From Natrinema sp. SYSU A 869 (GTDB taxonomy: Archaea; Halobacteriota; Halobacteria; Halobacteriales; Natrialbaceae), in assembly GCF_019879105.1 (NCBI RefSeq), contig NZ_CP082249.1, positions 2,914,001 through 2,978,000 on the forward strand: 64,000 bases of DNA, in the 5' to 3' direction. The stretch's first letter is position 1; each line of letters opens with the position of its first letter. Position numbers and translations under genes: made by a program. Below are positions 8,938 through 17,049 of this stretch, piece after piece. The notes beneath the pieces are model-generated. The model was given only the letters and a program-made list of their open reading frames with translations, had not been told where the DNA came from and ran no database searches.

Positions 8938-9144
8938 ATGGGCGAAACTGCCAAAGTCATCAAACTGGTCGGTACCTCGACCGAATCCTGGGAAGACGCC
9001 GCCCAGACCGCGCTCAACGACGCGGACGAGACGCTCGAGGGGATCACCGGCATCGAAATCGAGTCCCAGACGGCCGACGTAGAGGACGGCGAAATCGAAA
9101 CGTATACGACGACGATCCACGTCTCGTTCGGACTCCAGCGCTGA
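8938..9144 (+). CDS. Dodecin, flavin-storage protein
   Basis: This 68-residue protein is a dodecin, which assembles into a hollow 12-mer binding riboflavin or FMN and limits flavin photochemistry. Conserved features are KVIKLVGTSTESWEDAAQTAL at the N-terminus, including the flavin-sandwiching Trp, and the C-terminal strand TTIHVSFGLQR. Length matches haloarchaeal dodecins (about 68 residues). A T-run follows the gene at 9173-9177 and may terminate transcription. Confidence 0.95.
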   Translation: MGETAKVIKLVGTSTESWEDAAQTALNDADETLEGITGIEIESQTADVEDGEIETYTTTIHVSFGLQR

Positions 9145-9172
9145 GGTGTCAGCGAGACGGATCGCATCACTG

Positions 9173-9177
9173 TTTTT
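9173..9177 (+). terminator. Possible oligo-T terminator after dodecin
   Basis: A run of five T lies 28 bases after the dodecin stop, with no strong hairpin. Archaeal RNA polymerase terminates at oligo-T tracts, so this is a plausible but weakly supported terminator. Confidence 0.35.
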
Positions 9178-9265
9178 ACTGCATCTGGTTTGAGACGCGA
9201 GTCACTCCGGTCTCCTGCTCGGTTTCCTCACGGAACGAACGGCGTACGGGTCGGCAAAACAGGGG

Positions 9266-9538
9266 TCACGCGGTCGAGGCGGGGTCCGATTCGAGCAGCG
9301 GGATCCCGTTCGACTCGAGGAAGACGAAGAGCCGAACGAGCGCGAGTCCGAGGCCGATCGCGCCGATGGCCGCGAGCGCGATAACGGCGATATCATCGGG
9401 TACTCCCATCGATACCGCCAGCAGCGATGCGGTAAGCGAGAGGAGTGTGATGGTCGTCACCAACTGCAGAGTCGACTGACTCAGTGCGAACCACGTCGAC
9501 TGGGAGACGTATCGGTCTCGTTTTCGAGCGTAGGCCAT
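9266..9538 (-). CDS. Small two-helix membrane protein, haloarchaeal hypothetical
   Basis: This 90-residue protein has a hydrophilic N-terminus (MAYARKRDRYVSQSTWFALS), then two hydrophobic segments around LVTTITLLSLTASLLAVSMG and IAVIALAAIGAIGLGLALVR. It ends with a short acidic tail. It lies immediately upstream of the DUF389 gene's 3' end on the same strand. No family is recognised. Base composition and the hydrophobic pattern support a real gene. Confidence 0.65.
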   Translation of the reverse strand: MAYARKRDRYVSQSTWFALSQSTLQLVTTITLLSLTASLLAVSMGVPDDIAVIALAAIGAIGLGLALVRLFVFLESNGIPLLESDPASTA

Positions 9539-9551
9539 GCAGAGTTGTTAC

Positions 9552-10915
9552 TCATACTACATTATAACTCTTTCCTGGCGGTGTACTTGCGGATCGGCTC
9601 GTCTCCTGCTCGTCGGCGTCGCTCCCTCGCTCTTCGGCGACGACGTACTGGACTTCTACTATCAGCGACTCGTCGCTGTGGGGCCTGATCGCCTCGTAGA
9701 GCCGATCGGCGAGGCCCGGTTCCGGGCCGGGCTCTCGACCGGAGACCGTGACGACAACCCGATCGATCGACTGAATCGGGTAGTCGCCGTCGAGTTCGAC
9801 TTCGACGTCTTCGACCTCGAGTCCGTCGTATCGCGACTCGGCGAGCACCGCGTCGACCTCGTCTTCGGCCGCCGACTCGAGTTCGGTGGTGTGGAAGTCG
9901 AGCAGGGTGACGCCGGCCAGCGGCGCGGCGAGCACCACCAGTCCGATGCCAAAGAGCGCCGCGTAGGTGTAGGTCGGCGTTCGCGTGGGCGAGACTTCGA
10001 ACAGTCCCTGCGGGCGATAGCCGGCGATCCACAGCGTCGCCAGTGCGGCAAGATTGATCGACAGGAGGTTCACGATCACGAGAACGGCGGCACCGATCGC
10101 CGCGCCGGACATCCCCCAGGCGACCGTGATCCCGACCGCAGCAGAGGGAGGAATGAGCGCCGCGGCGATCATGACGCCGACGATGGCCTCCGAGAACCCT
10201 CGTGTAAGACTCAGTATCCCGGCGATCCCGGCACCCAGCGCGACCGCGAGCGAGAAGAGGTTGGGCGCGACCCGCTCCTCGAGTTCGGTGGCGACGACGA
10301 TGTCGACCCCTGCAGGCTCGAGCCCGGCCAGACGGCGAGCGTCGCGAGGGCGATCGAGGCGACGATGACCATCGTCACGCCGACGATCTGATAGGTGAAG
10401 CCGGTCGACTTGAGGCGATCGTCGCCAGTCACGATGCCGACGTTGGCGGCGAGTGCGGGTCCGAGCAGTGGCGCAATAACCATCGCACCGATCACGACCG
10501 CCGGCGAATCAGCTAGTAGCCCGGCGGTGGCGACGACGGCGCTGATCAGCAGCATGACGGAATAGATCGTAAACGGGGGCGTGAGCTCGTCGGCCTTCGT
10601 GCGCAATACCTGTCTCGAGGTGCGTGATCCCGTCTGCCCACCGCGACTGTATCGCTCTCGGAGCGTCGCGAACTGCTCGGAGACGACCGTCTCGGCGTTA
10701 ATCACGACCACGCTGGACTCGTCGCCGATTCCGGCTCGCTGCAATCGGTCGAGCAGGGGCTCGACGGCCTGGGTTGGGACCGGAAACCGAACGACCGCGG
10801 TGTACCCCCTGCCGCTGGTCTCGTCGCTGACGACGTAGTCGATCCCCTCGTCCTCGAGGATGTCGAGAACGGCCCGGCGCTTCCCCTCGGGCACCGCAAT
10901 CTCGAGATAACGCAT
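9552..10915 (-). pseudogene. DUF389 / TIGR00341 family membrane protein, frameshifted
   Basis: The gene encodes a soluble N-terminal domain (MRYLEIAVPEGKRRAVLDIL) followed by several transmembrane helices including VIGAMVIAPLLGPALAANVG, the hallmark of DUF389. The two halves are in different frames. The join is at the C-run 10323-10325: adding one base converts VWPGSS into VWPGLEPAGVDIVVATELEE and restores one ~450-residue reading frame through the helices AAALIPPSAAVGITVAWGM. A one-base deletion, likely technical, is the simplest explanation. Family function is unknown; a role in transport or signalling has been suggested from the mixed soluble and membrane layout. Confidence 0.85.
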
Positions 10916-10972
10916 ACTGGGGGCACACGCGAGCCGGGGATAGTCCTCCGGGCGGCAGTGGACGGGTAGCCG

Positions 10973-11380
10973 TCAGCCGTCGGTGCCGACGATTCCGCAG
11001 GCGATCGCCTCGGGCTCGAGCAGGTCTTCGCCGTCGACGGCGTCGGGGTGCAAGAGGAGGACCGTGTCGTCGGGCATTTCGTCTTCGACCCGAACCCGCC
11101 GACCGAGCACCTCCTCGAGCTCGTCGACGTCGTCGATATCGAACTCCCGCTCGCAGAGGCGTTCGGCGTTGGCCCGTGAGAGGACGAAGACGAGCTCCCC
11201 CGGCTCGAGATGTTCGCTTTCCGCGGCCTCGAGCAGGGTCTCGAGCGAGTCAGAGCGAACGGCCTCGAGCGAGCGGATCGTCACGCGCTCCGTGTCCGAT
11301 CCCGGCGCTTGCTGTGACTGCGTGCGGATGCGGGCGGTCAGTTCCTCGAAGTCGGTCTCGGCGTCGATACGCGAGTTCAT
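10973..11380 (-). CDS. Acidic haloarchaeal hypothetical protein
   Basis: This is a 135-residue, strongly acidic soluble protein without a leader or membrane helix. It is mostly alpha/beta-like, with ERVTIRSLEAVRSDSLETLL in the first half and PGELVFVLSRANAERLCERE and DDTVLLLHPDAVDGEDLLEP later. The codon pattern matches neighbouring genes. I do not recognise the family. It lies 57 bases downstream of the DUF389 start region and faces the same way, with an independent start at 11380. Confidence 0.6.
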   Translation of the reverse strand: MNSRIDAETDFEELTARIRTQSQQAPGSDTERVTIRSLEAVRSDSLETLLEAAESEHLEPGELVFVLSRANAERLCEREFDIDDVDELEEVLGRRVRVEDEMPDDTVLLLHPDAVDGEDLLEPEAIACGIVGTDG

Positions 11381-11513
11381 ACGCCGTGATGGTGATTGTC
11401 ATCCTTGACAGTGTGGCCGGCCAGTTCCGGTATTCGGGTGTGGCAGTGACGAATTTAGGGCGACTACCGCGACAGAGGCTGGTGACGACGAGCGTCCTGA
11501 CCGCTGATTGATA

Positions 11514-11580
11514 CTGTCGGACAGAACTAGTTGACTATCGATCTTTCGCGATTGACTCTGCAGTGACTTCTGTCCGACAG
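11514..11580. promoter_or_regulatory. Pair of CTGTC(G/C)GACAG palindromes, possible operator
   Basis: A perfect 13-base inverted repeat occupies 11514-11526 and 11568-11580. Each arm itself contains the 11-base palindrome CTGTC-G/C-GACAG, and the two centres are 56 bases apart. It lies about 100 bases upstream of the Bat-type regulator gene at 11681, inside an otherwise non-coding 300-base gap, so an operator for that gene (possibly autoregulatory) is plausible. It could instead be the ends of a 67-base miniature element. Confidence 0.45.
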
Positions 11581-11680
11581 GATGTGTCTACGCTGAACAT
11601 CCCTCGAGCAGTATCACCGAATCAGACAGTCAGTCTCGTCATAACTGCGGTTTTTAGGCCACCTCGATGTACGAAGCCTG

Positions 11681-12340
11681 ATGTCGACGATAGCCGACCT
11701 CCGGCTTCCGGCGGCGGAGACAGCCCTGGCGACCACATTCGAGCGCGCGCCGGAGGCCACGTTCGAACTCGAGTCCTCGGTGTTGAAGACGCGGCCGTCG
11801 CTATGGGTATCCGGTGTCGATCCCGAGACGGCCGCTACTGCCTTCGAGGCCGATCCCTCAGTCGAGACGGCCGAACTCCTCGTCGAAACGGGGTCGCGAC
11901 TGCTATACGACGTGACCTTCGCCGCGGGTGCCGGAACGATCCTTCTCTGGGACGACCTGCTTGCCGACGGGGGCTCGCTGCTCGAGGCGCGGGCGAGTGA
12001 CGGCTGGTGGCAAGTGACCGTACGCTACCGCGACCGTGACACGCTCTGTGACGCCTACGATCGGCTTGTTGACCGCGGTGTCAACGCCGATCTGCGGCGC
12101 GTGACCGACGTGACTGATGTCGAGGGCCACAAGACGCGACTGACCCCAGAACAGCAGGAGGCGCTCGAGGCCGCACTCGAGTACGGCTACTTCGAGATTC
12201 CCCGCGGGGTGTCGATGGAGGAACTGGCCGAGGAGTTGGGAATCTCCCATCAGGCGCTCTCCGAACGGTTTCGGCGGGCCTACGAGACCCTGGTCGACGC
12301 CGAACTCCAGCCCGCGGGGGAGGAGTCACGGCTCGACTGA
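11681..12340 (+). CDS. Bacterio-opsin activator (Bat)-type HTH transcriptional regulator
   Basis: This 219-residue protein has an N-terminal sensor-like domain (about 1-150) and a C-terminal Bat-type HTH_10 domain. The latter begins LTPEQQEALEAALEYGYFEIPRGVSMEELAEELGI and ends with the recognition helix ISHQALSERFRRAYETLV. Such proteins are common one-component regulators in haloarchaea, with target and ligand usually unknown. The gene is monocistronic, preceded by a T-rich stretch near 11650 and by the inverted repeats at 11514-11580. Start ATG at 11681. Confidence 0.9.
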   Translation: MSTIADLRLPAAETALATTFERAPEATFELESSVLKTRPSLWVSGVDPETAATAFEADPSVETAELLVETGSRLLYDVTFAAGAGTILLWDDLLADGGSLLEARASDGWWQVTVRYRDRDTLCDAYDRLVDRGVNADLRRVTDVTDVEGHKTRLTPEQQEALEAALEYGYFEIPRGVSMEELAEELGISHQALSERFRRAYETLVDAELQPAGEESRLD

Positions 12341-12432
12341 TCGCCGATCGCGGGACGATCGACCAATAATCGTCCGCGATGGGTCAGGAACGCGGCACAA
12401 TCGTTATTTGATTGGCTTGCGTTCGGCCCCAC

Positions 12433-12714
12433 ATGGCTGACCTACTTTCCGACGAGGAGATCGAGGCGGAACTCCCTGCCGAGTGGGAACGAGACGATGA
12501 CGAGATCGTTCGCGTCTACGAGTTCGACGACTACCTTCGGGGCGTCAACTTCGCCCAGATGGTCGGTGAAATCGCCGAAGCGCAGTTCCACCACCCCGAG
12601 ATCATCATCCGGTACTCCGGCGTCGAGATCCGGCTGACCTCCCACGAGGAGGGCGGTATCACCGGAGACGACATCGAGATGGCGGAGTTGATCGAGTCCG
12701 AGCGCGACGCCTGA
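12433..12714 (+). CDS. 4a-hydroxytetrahydrobiopterin dehydratase (pterin-4a-carbinolamine dehydratase)
   Basis: This 93-residue protein is a PCD/DCoH enzyme, which dehydrates the 4a-carbinolamine formed by pterin-dependent hydroxylases. The catalytic histidine pair is in AEAQFHHPEIIIRY, and VEIRLTSHEEGGITGDD follows, as in the family; ALA motif residues are replaced conservatively. The frame extends to 12412, but the ATG at 12433 (MADLLSDEEIE) fits the family. The TGA stop is the first codon of the 86-base repeat described separately, so the 3' end of its mRNA would carry that hairpin. Confidence 0.9.
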   Translation: MADLLSDEEIEAELPAEWERDDDEIVRVYEFDDYLRGVNFAQMVGEIAEAQFHHPEIIIRYSGVEIRLTSHEEGGITGDDIEMAELIESERDA

Positions 12715-12796
12715 TACGGATTACTGTAACGATTTACCGGCGCAACCCCAGAGCGGACGGGGTTGCGCCGGCAATGACTTACAGTAGACCGTATGA
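12711..12796. repeat. 86-bp palindromic intergenic element, copy A
   Basis: These 86 bases are identical to 62653-62738. The core 12715-12793 folds on itself: an outer arm (TACGG, two mismatches, TACTGTAA), an asymmetric internal loop, then a perfect 13-bp stem CCGGCGCAACCCC / GGGGTTGCGCCGG around a 9-base loop. TGA occurs at both edges, the first one being the stop codon of the pterin dehydratase. The loop bases match those of the different palindrome at 36062-36147. It may be a MITE-like mobile element, a structured 3' end, or both. Confidence 0.85.
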
Positions 12797-12829
12797 CGCC
12801 ATCGACCCGAACACGCGACTAACTTCACG

Positions 12830-13231
12830 ATGGATGCCAGTTACGTCTTCCGCGTCCGGTTCCGTATAGAGCCCACACGGGAGTTCGTCTCCCTCGAGCC
12901 GAGCTCCGCGGAGACGACGGTCACACTCTTTCGCGAGGCTCCAGAGCCGGATACTGAGGGGTGGCTGTTCTTCCGAAACACGTTGTGGCGCGGCGAGGTC
13001 GCCGATCAGGAGTACGGCCGCCGACTCGCGGCGGAATGGCTCGGCGTTCCCGAGCGGACCGTCGAGAGCGTCGACTTCCGCGAACTGCAGACCGATGAGG
13101 AGTACTTCGACACGTTGCAATCGTCAATCGCATCGGACCTGGAGGCGTTCAAGGCCGATGACGTCTCGGACGCCCTCTCGAAGTATCTGGGCTCGAGCGT
13201 TCGCGTGACCGGCACGGACGAGGGCGACTAG
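12830..13231 (+). CDS. LWR-salt protein (haloarchaeal)
   Basis: This 133-residue protein contains FFRNTLWRGEVADQEYGRRLAAEWLG around residues 48-75, the segment after which the haloarchaeal LWR-salt family is named. It is soluble and acidic, with no signal or membrane helix, and starts MDASYVFRVRFRIEPT. Function is unknown. The palindromic repeat copy A separates it from the pterin dehydratase gene, and it converges on the VOC gene. Confidence 0.8.
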   Translation: MDASYVFRVRFRIEPTREFVSLEPSSAETTVTLFREAPEPDTEGWLFFRNTLWRGEVADQEYGRRLAAEWLGVPERTVESVDFRELQTDEEYFDTLQSSIASDLEAFKADDVSDALSKYLGSSVRVTGTDEGD

Positions 13232-13379
13232 CGGACGTATCCCGTCGACGAGTGGGCTCACTGCGGTCGAACCGCGAGCGCTCGACAAACCCGTGTGCGC
13301 GTCTCAGATCGATCGGACGCCGCTGCTCGAGGAGCAGCAGTGAGCGATCGGACTCACGTTCCCTCCTCGAGTCCGGCGC

Positions 13380-13808
13380 TCACTCGACATCGTCGTGCGT
13401 GAGCAACGGCCGCGTTCGCTCGCCCGGAGGGGGTTCGTAGGTGACGACCTCGAGGAGATTCCCGTCGGGGTCGAGGAAGTAGAACCCCTCGAACTCGTCC
13501 CAGTCGTACGGACCCTGTTTTGGAAACTGATCGTCAAATTCATCCATCAGCGCCGCGTAGGCCTCGCGATCGGTCTCGAACGCGAGGTGGGCCTTGTCGA
13601 GGGGATGCTCGAGCCCTCGCTCATCCCAGTTCTCGGCGCGACCCGTTTCGGCCAGCGTCACGACTGTTTCGCCGGCCCGGAACATCGCGTGCTCGCCCTG
13701 AAAATCCGCCGGCGGTCTGACGAGTTCGAGGTCGAGGGCGTCGCGATAGAACTCGTAGCAGGGCTCGAGCGCGTCGACGTCGACGTTGATGTGATCGACG
13801 GCATCCAT
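13380..13808 (-). CDS. VOC superfamily protein (glyoxalase/bleomycin-resistance fold)
   Basis: This 142-residue protein has the paired beta-alpha-beta-beta-beta modules of the vicinal oxygen chelate superfamily. His in MDAVDHINVDVDALEPCYEFY near residue 6 and Glu in FYFLDPDGNLLEVVTYEPP near residue 120 are the likely metal ligands. The frame runs upstream to 14072, but that part overlaps the AOR gene and is arginine-rich; the ATG at 13808 fits the fold. It is divergent from the AOR gene with a 140-base gap. Substrate unknown; isomerase, dioxygenase or lactoylglutathione-lyase-like roles are all possible. Confidence 0.85.
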   Translation of the reverse strand: MDAVDHINVDVDALEPCYEFYRDALDLELVRPPADFQGEHAMFRAGETVVTLAETGRAENWDERGLEHPLDKAHLAFETDREAYAALMDEFDDQFPKQGPYDWDEFEGFYFLDPDGNLLEVVTYEPPPGERTRPLLTHDDVE

Positions 13809-13948
13809 GTGCGATGATACCACGGACGGCTTCAAGAGCCTATCCGTGGCAGCGCCGTCGAGACGAGTTTGAGGACGCGAATCGACGCCGGCACGCGACC
13901 CGGTGGCGGGTTCCAGATTTATGACGTTCGCCGTGGTACGACGACTGA

Positions 13949-15634
13949 ATGCTGACTGGACGAGGTCCACTGCTCTCGATCGACGTCGGCACGCGGTCCG
14001 TCGAGACGGACCGGATCGACGGCGTCCTCTCGAGGTACGTCGGCGGTCGAGGCGTCGGAACGAAACTCGCATACGACCGTCTGCCGTTCAACGTCGATCC
14101 GCTGGGCCCGGACAACGCGCTCCTCTTCAGCGCCGGTCCGTTGCAGACGGCACGGACGAGCTTCACCGGCCGGCTGAACTGTACAGCCGTCTCGCCGCTG
14201 TCCAACGGGCTCGTCTCGTCGAACGCCGGCGGGTTCCTCTCCCAGCCGTTCGCAAACACCGGCTACGGAGCGCTCGAGGTGACTGGCGAGAGCGATCAGC
14301 TGCTCGCGGTTCACGTGACCGACAAGGGCGTCTCGTTCGAGGACGTACCGGAACTGGCCGGCGCGACCGTCCCTGAGGTGACGGCTCACATCGCGGATCG
14401 CCGCGGCTTCGACGACGACGAGGCGGCCTCGCACGTCGCCTGCGTCGGTCCGGCCGGCGAGAACGAGGTGCGGTTCGCCGCGATCGTGACCTCGGGCGGC
14501 CGGGTCTTCGGCCGCGGCGGACTGGGCGCGGTGATGGGATCGAAGAACATCAAGTGCCTCACGTTTGACGGCGACGCTGCTCCCTCGATCGACGTGCCCG
14601 ACGTCGCCGGGGAGATTCACGCTGCGGCCGCCGAGAGCGACCACGTGATGAAACGGCAGGGAACCGCGGGGTTGACCGGGTTCGCCAACGAGATCGAAGC
14701 GCTGCCGACCAGGTACTTCAGCGAGCTCTCGTTCGAGGGGATCGACGGCATTAGCGGCGAGCGCGTCGCCGAGAAGAAGTACAAGCGGGGTACCTGCTCG
14801 AGTTGTGCATTCGCCTGCAAACTGCCCACTAGGGACGACGAATCGGGCCTCGAGACCGAAGGGCCGGAGTTCGAGACGGTGATGGCGTTCGGGTCGAACG
14901 TCGGCGTCGACGATATCGTCGACGTGATGGGCGCGAACGAGCGGTGTGACGCGCTCGGCCTCGATACGATCGAGTGCGGGGCGGCCGTCGCGGCCTACCT
15001 CGCAAGCGAGGACGCCTTCGGCGACGCCGATCTCGTCCACGACCTCGTCGAGAAGATCGCCTCTCGCGAGGGCGTTGGCGACCTGCTCGCCGAGGGGGTC
15101 GCCCGGTGTCACGACGACCTCGGTGTCCCCGACTGGTCGATGAAGGGTGTGGCGTTCCCGGCCCACGACGGGCGGCGGCTCAACGGGCAGGGACTGGCGT
15201 ACGCCACCTCCAATCGCGGTGCGGACCACCTCTACGGCAGCATGTACGTCTACGAGTATCCGATGGTCGATCAGGAGAGGGCCCTCGAGCCGGCGGGACT
15301 CGAGGGGAAGGTCGACCACCTCGTTCGGACCGAGAACAAGAAGGCGGTCCTCGACAGCGCGATCCTCTGCAAATTCTCCCGGACGACGGTCGAGAGCGGG
15401 CAACTCCCCGCGCTGCTCGCGACGACGGACGAGGCCCTCCAGCGACTTGGCGAGCGGATCGTGACCCTCGAGCGCGACTTCAACGCTCGGCGCGGCTTCG
15501 ACCGCGACGACGACGACGATCTGCCGTACGACCTCGAGGGCCTCGAGTCGGCGCTCGATACCTATTACCGCCGTCGGGGCTGGAACCCGGACGGCACCGT
15601 GCCGCCGGATCGGCTCGCCGAACTCGAGCCGTAA
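13949..15634 (+). CDS. Aldehyde:ferredoxin oxidoreductase family protein (tungsten enzyme)
   Basis: This 561-residue protein is a member of the AOR family, which oxidises aldehydes to acids with a tungsten-bispterin centre and one [4Fe-4S] cluster, passing electrons to ferredoxin. The N-terminal domain contains YVGGRGVGTKLAYDRLP, the pterin-proximal segment. The middle has GRGGLGAVMGSKNIKCL, conserved in AORs. Cluster cysteines are in GTCSSCAFACK near residue 292, with the fourth in SAILCKFS near residue 473. Length is slightly below the ~600 typical of hyperthermophilic enzymes. The physiological aldehyde is unknown; cupin and substrate-binding-like genes lie next to it. Confidence 0.92.
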   Translation: MLTGRGPLLSIDVGTRSVETDRIDGVLSRYVGGRGVGTKLAYDRLPFNVDPLGPDNALLFSAGPLQTARTSFTGRLNCTAVSPLSNGLVSSNAGGFLSQPFANTGYGALEVTGESDQLLAVHVTDKGVSFEDVPELAGATVPEVTAHIADRRGFDDDEAASHVACVGPAGENEVRFAAIVTSGGRVFGRGGLGAVMGSKNIKCLTFDGDAAPSIDVPDVAGEIHAAAAESDHVMKRQGTAGLTGFANEIEALPTRYFSELSFEGIDGISGERVAEKKYKRGTCSSCAFACKLPTRDDESGLETEGPEFETVMAFGSNVGVDDIVDVMGANERCDALGLDTIECGAAVAAYLASEDAFGDADLVHDLVEKIASREGVGDLLAEGVARCHDDLGVPDWSMKGVAFPAHDGRRLNGQGLAYATSNRGADHLYGSMYVYEYPMVDQERALEPAGLEGKVDHLVRTENKKAVLDSAILCKFSRTTVESGQLPALLATTDEALQRLGERIVTLERDFNARRGFDRDDDDDLPYDLEGLESALDTYYRRRGWNPDGTVPPDRLAELEP

Positions 15635-15672
15635 GTCGCGGTTCGGAATCGCGACCGAACGCCGATCCCGGC

Positions 15673-16034
15673 TCAGCCCTGTTCGGTCTTGGAGGGTGTC
15701 CGTCGCCAGTCGGGCTCCTCGCGGGGCGGTGCGAGTACCCCGATCCCGACCGCGTCCTCGCTACTCCGATTTTCCGCGCCGTGGCACTCGTTGCTCCGGA
15801 ACATGTACGCGTCGCCGGCCGCGAGCGCGTACTCCTCGCCCTCGACGATTGCGGTGAGTTCCCCTCGAGGACGAACCCGATCTGCTCGTTCGCGTGCGTG
15901 TGGGACGGTAGTGTCGCCCCCGATTCGATCCGCCAGTAGACCATACCGGCCCGCTCTCCTGTCTGAAGGTCCGCGAGGTACACCCCGTCGGCGACTTCCT
16001 CGAACGCCGCGCGGGTCGTCGATAGTCGTTCCAT
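15673..16034 (-). pseudogene. Cupin-domain protein, frameshifted
   Basis: This is a single small cupin of ~120 residues. The first half (MERLSTTRAAFEEVADGVYL, then SGATLPSHTHANEQIGFVLEG with the HxHxxxQ metal motif) is in one frame. The rest (ELTAIVEGEEYALAAGDAYMFRSNECHGAEN, cupin motif 2) is in another. The break is at the C-run 15861-15864; one added base gives VLEGELTAIVEGEEY, exactly the expected fold. A one-base sequencing deletion is likely. It is divergent from the three binding-protein-like genes and may be a small-molecule-responsive or oxygenase-type cupin of the same cluster. Confidence 0.8.
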
Positions 16035-16068
16035 GGGAACAGGAAACACTCCCCACTGCCGCACTGAT

Positions 16069-16089
16069 AAACGTATCATGAAAACGTTT
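16069..16089. promoter_or_regulatory. Inverted repeat AAACGT-N9-ACGTTT in divergent promoter
   Basis: A 6-base inverted repeat sits in the 83-base gap between the cupin gene and the first binding-protein-like gene. It is in the AT-rich part where both promoters must lie, so it may be the operator of a regulator controlling both directions. The evidence is sequence symmetry and position only. Confidence 0.35.
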
Positions 16090-16117
16090 TAAGCCCCTTT
16101 CTGGTGTGGGGTGTCCC

Positions 16118-17011
16118 ATGTTAGCGGACCGATCGATCCGGCTGTTCCACCTCCCGTTCTCGTTCATGCTGCCACAGAAGGTAGCGAGCGAGCGAGGCTA
16201 CTTCCGCGAGGAAGGGCTCGCGGTCGACCTGGTCGAGCGAGACAGGCGCGACGTCGAGGTCAAGTACATCCCCGCGGCGGAGACGCTGACGGGCGAGTAC
16301 GACGTGGACCTCTACCCCATCTGCAAGTGGGAGAGCATCCGCCGGACGTGGACTATGGGCGACGGCCGAATCGTCGCGAACGGCACCTTCGCGAGCCTCC
16401 CGTACACGGTGTTCACACGTCCCGAGTCGGACGTCGAGACGCCGACCGACCTCGCGGACGTTCCGGTCGGCGTCAACCGGCGGACGGGACAGGAGTATAC
16501 CGCACGCAAGGCGCTCGAGGAACACATCCCCGCCGACGAGGTCGACCTCGTCGGCTGCGGAATGCCGACCGACCGGCTGCAGGCGCTCTACGAGGGCCGG
16601 GTCGACGCCGTGACGCTCATCGATCCCCACAGCACGCTCGCCGATCACCTCGGCTTCCGGCGGCTGCTGGAGTACGACAACCACATGGGGATCGTCGGCG
16701 GCGACGCGATCGATCGCGACCTGCTCGAGGCGTTCCTGCGGGCCTACGGCCGCGCTGTCGAGGATATCAACGCCGATCCCGATGCCTTCCGCGGGACGTA
16801 TCTGGAGATGCTCGAGGCTGACGCCGCGGTCGCGCCTGACTTGTTCGACGACGTCGACGTGGACGCCGTCCGCGAGGAGATCACCGTGCCGCAGTACGAA
16901 GTCCCGGAGCCCGTCGACCGCGAGGAACTCGACGAGCACCTCGCCTGGATGCAGGATCGCGGGTTGATCGACGAGAGCGCATCGATCGACGATATCGTCG
17001 CGCCGCTGTGA
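16118..17011 (+). CDS. Leaderless substrate-binding-like protein (periplasmic-binding-protein type II fold), first of three
   Basis: This 297-residue protein has the type II periplasmic-binding fold: FMLPQKVASERGYFREEGLAVDLVE at residues ~15-40, ADVPVGVNRRTGQEYTARKALEEH near residue 115, and LQALYEGRVDAVTLIDPHS near residue 160. It has no signal peptide or lipobox, unlike exported solute receptors, so it probably stays in the cytoplasm. No permease or ATPase gene is nearby. Proteins of this fold include enzymes (THI5-type pyrimidine synthases, 4,5-dihydroxyphthalate decarboxylase). I chose the ATG at 16118 over the GTG at 16106. Confidence 0.8.
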   Translation: MLADRSIRLFHLPFSFMLPQKVASERGYFREEGLAVDLVERDRRDVEVKYIPAAETLTGEYDVDLYPICKWESIRRTWTMGDGRIVANGTFASLPYTVFTRPESDVETPTDLADVPVGVNRRTGQEYTARKALEEHIPADEVDLVGCGMPTDRLQALYEGRVDAVTLIDPHSTLADHLGFRRLLEYDNHMGIVGGDAIDRDLLEAFLRAYGRAVEDINADPDAFRGTYLEMLEADAAVAPDLFDDVDVDAVREEITVPQYEVPEPVDREELDEHLAWMQDRGLIDESASIDDIVAPL

Positions 17012-17049
17012 CCGCCTCTCGAGACCGCCAAAAATACCACAACTCAACT

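Noticed and set aside
13919-15403. 494-codon open frame on the minus strand across the AOR gene
   Set aside because: It is the antisense shadow of a recognised AOR; GC-rich third positions keep antisense frames open, and the translation has no family features.
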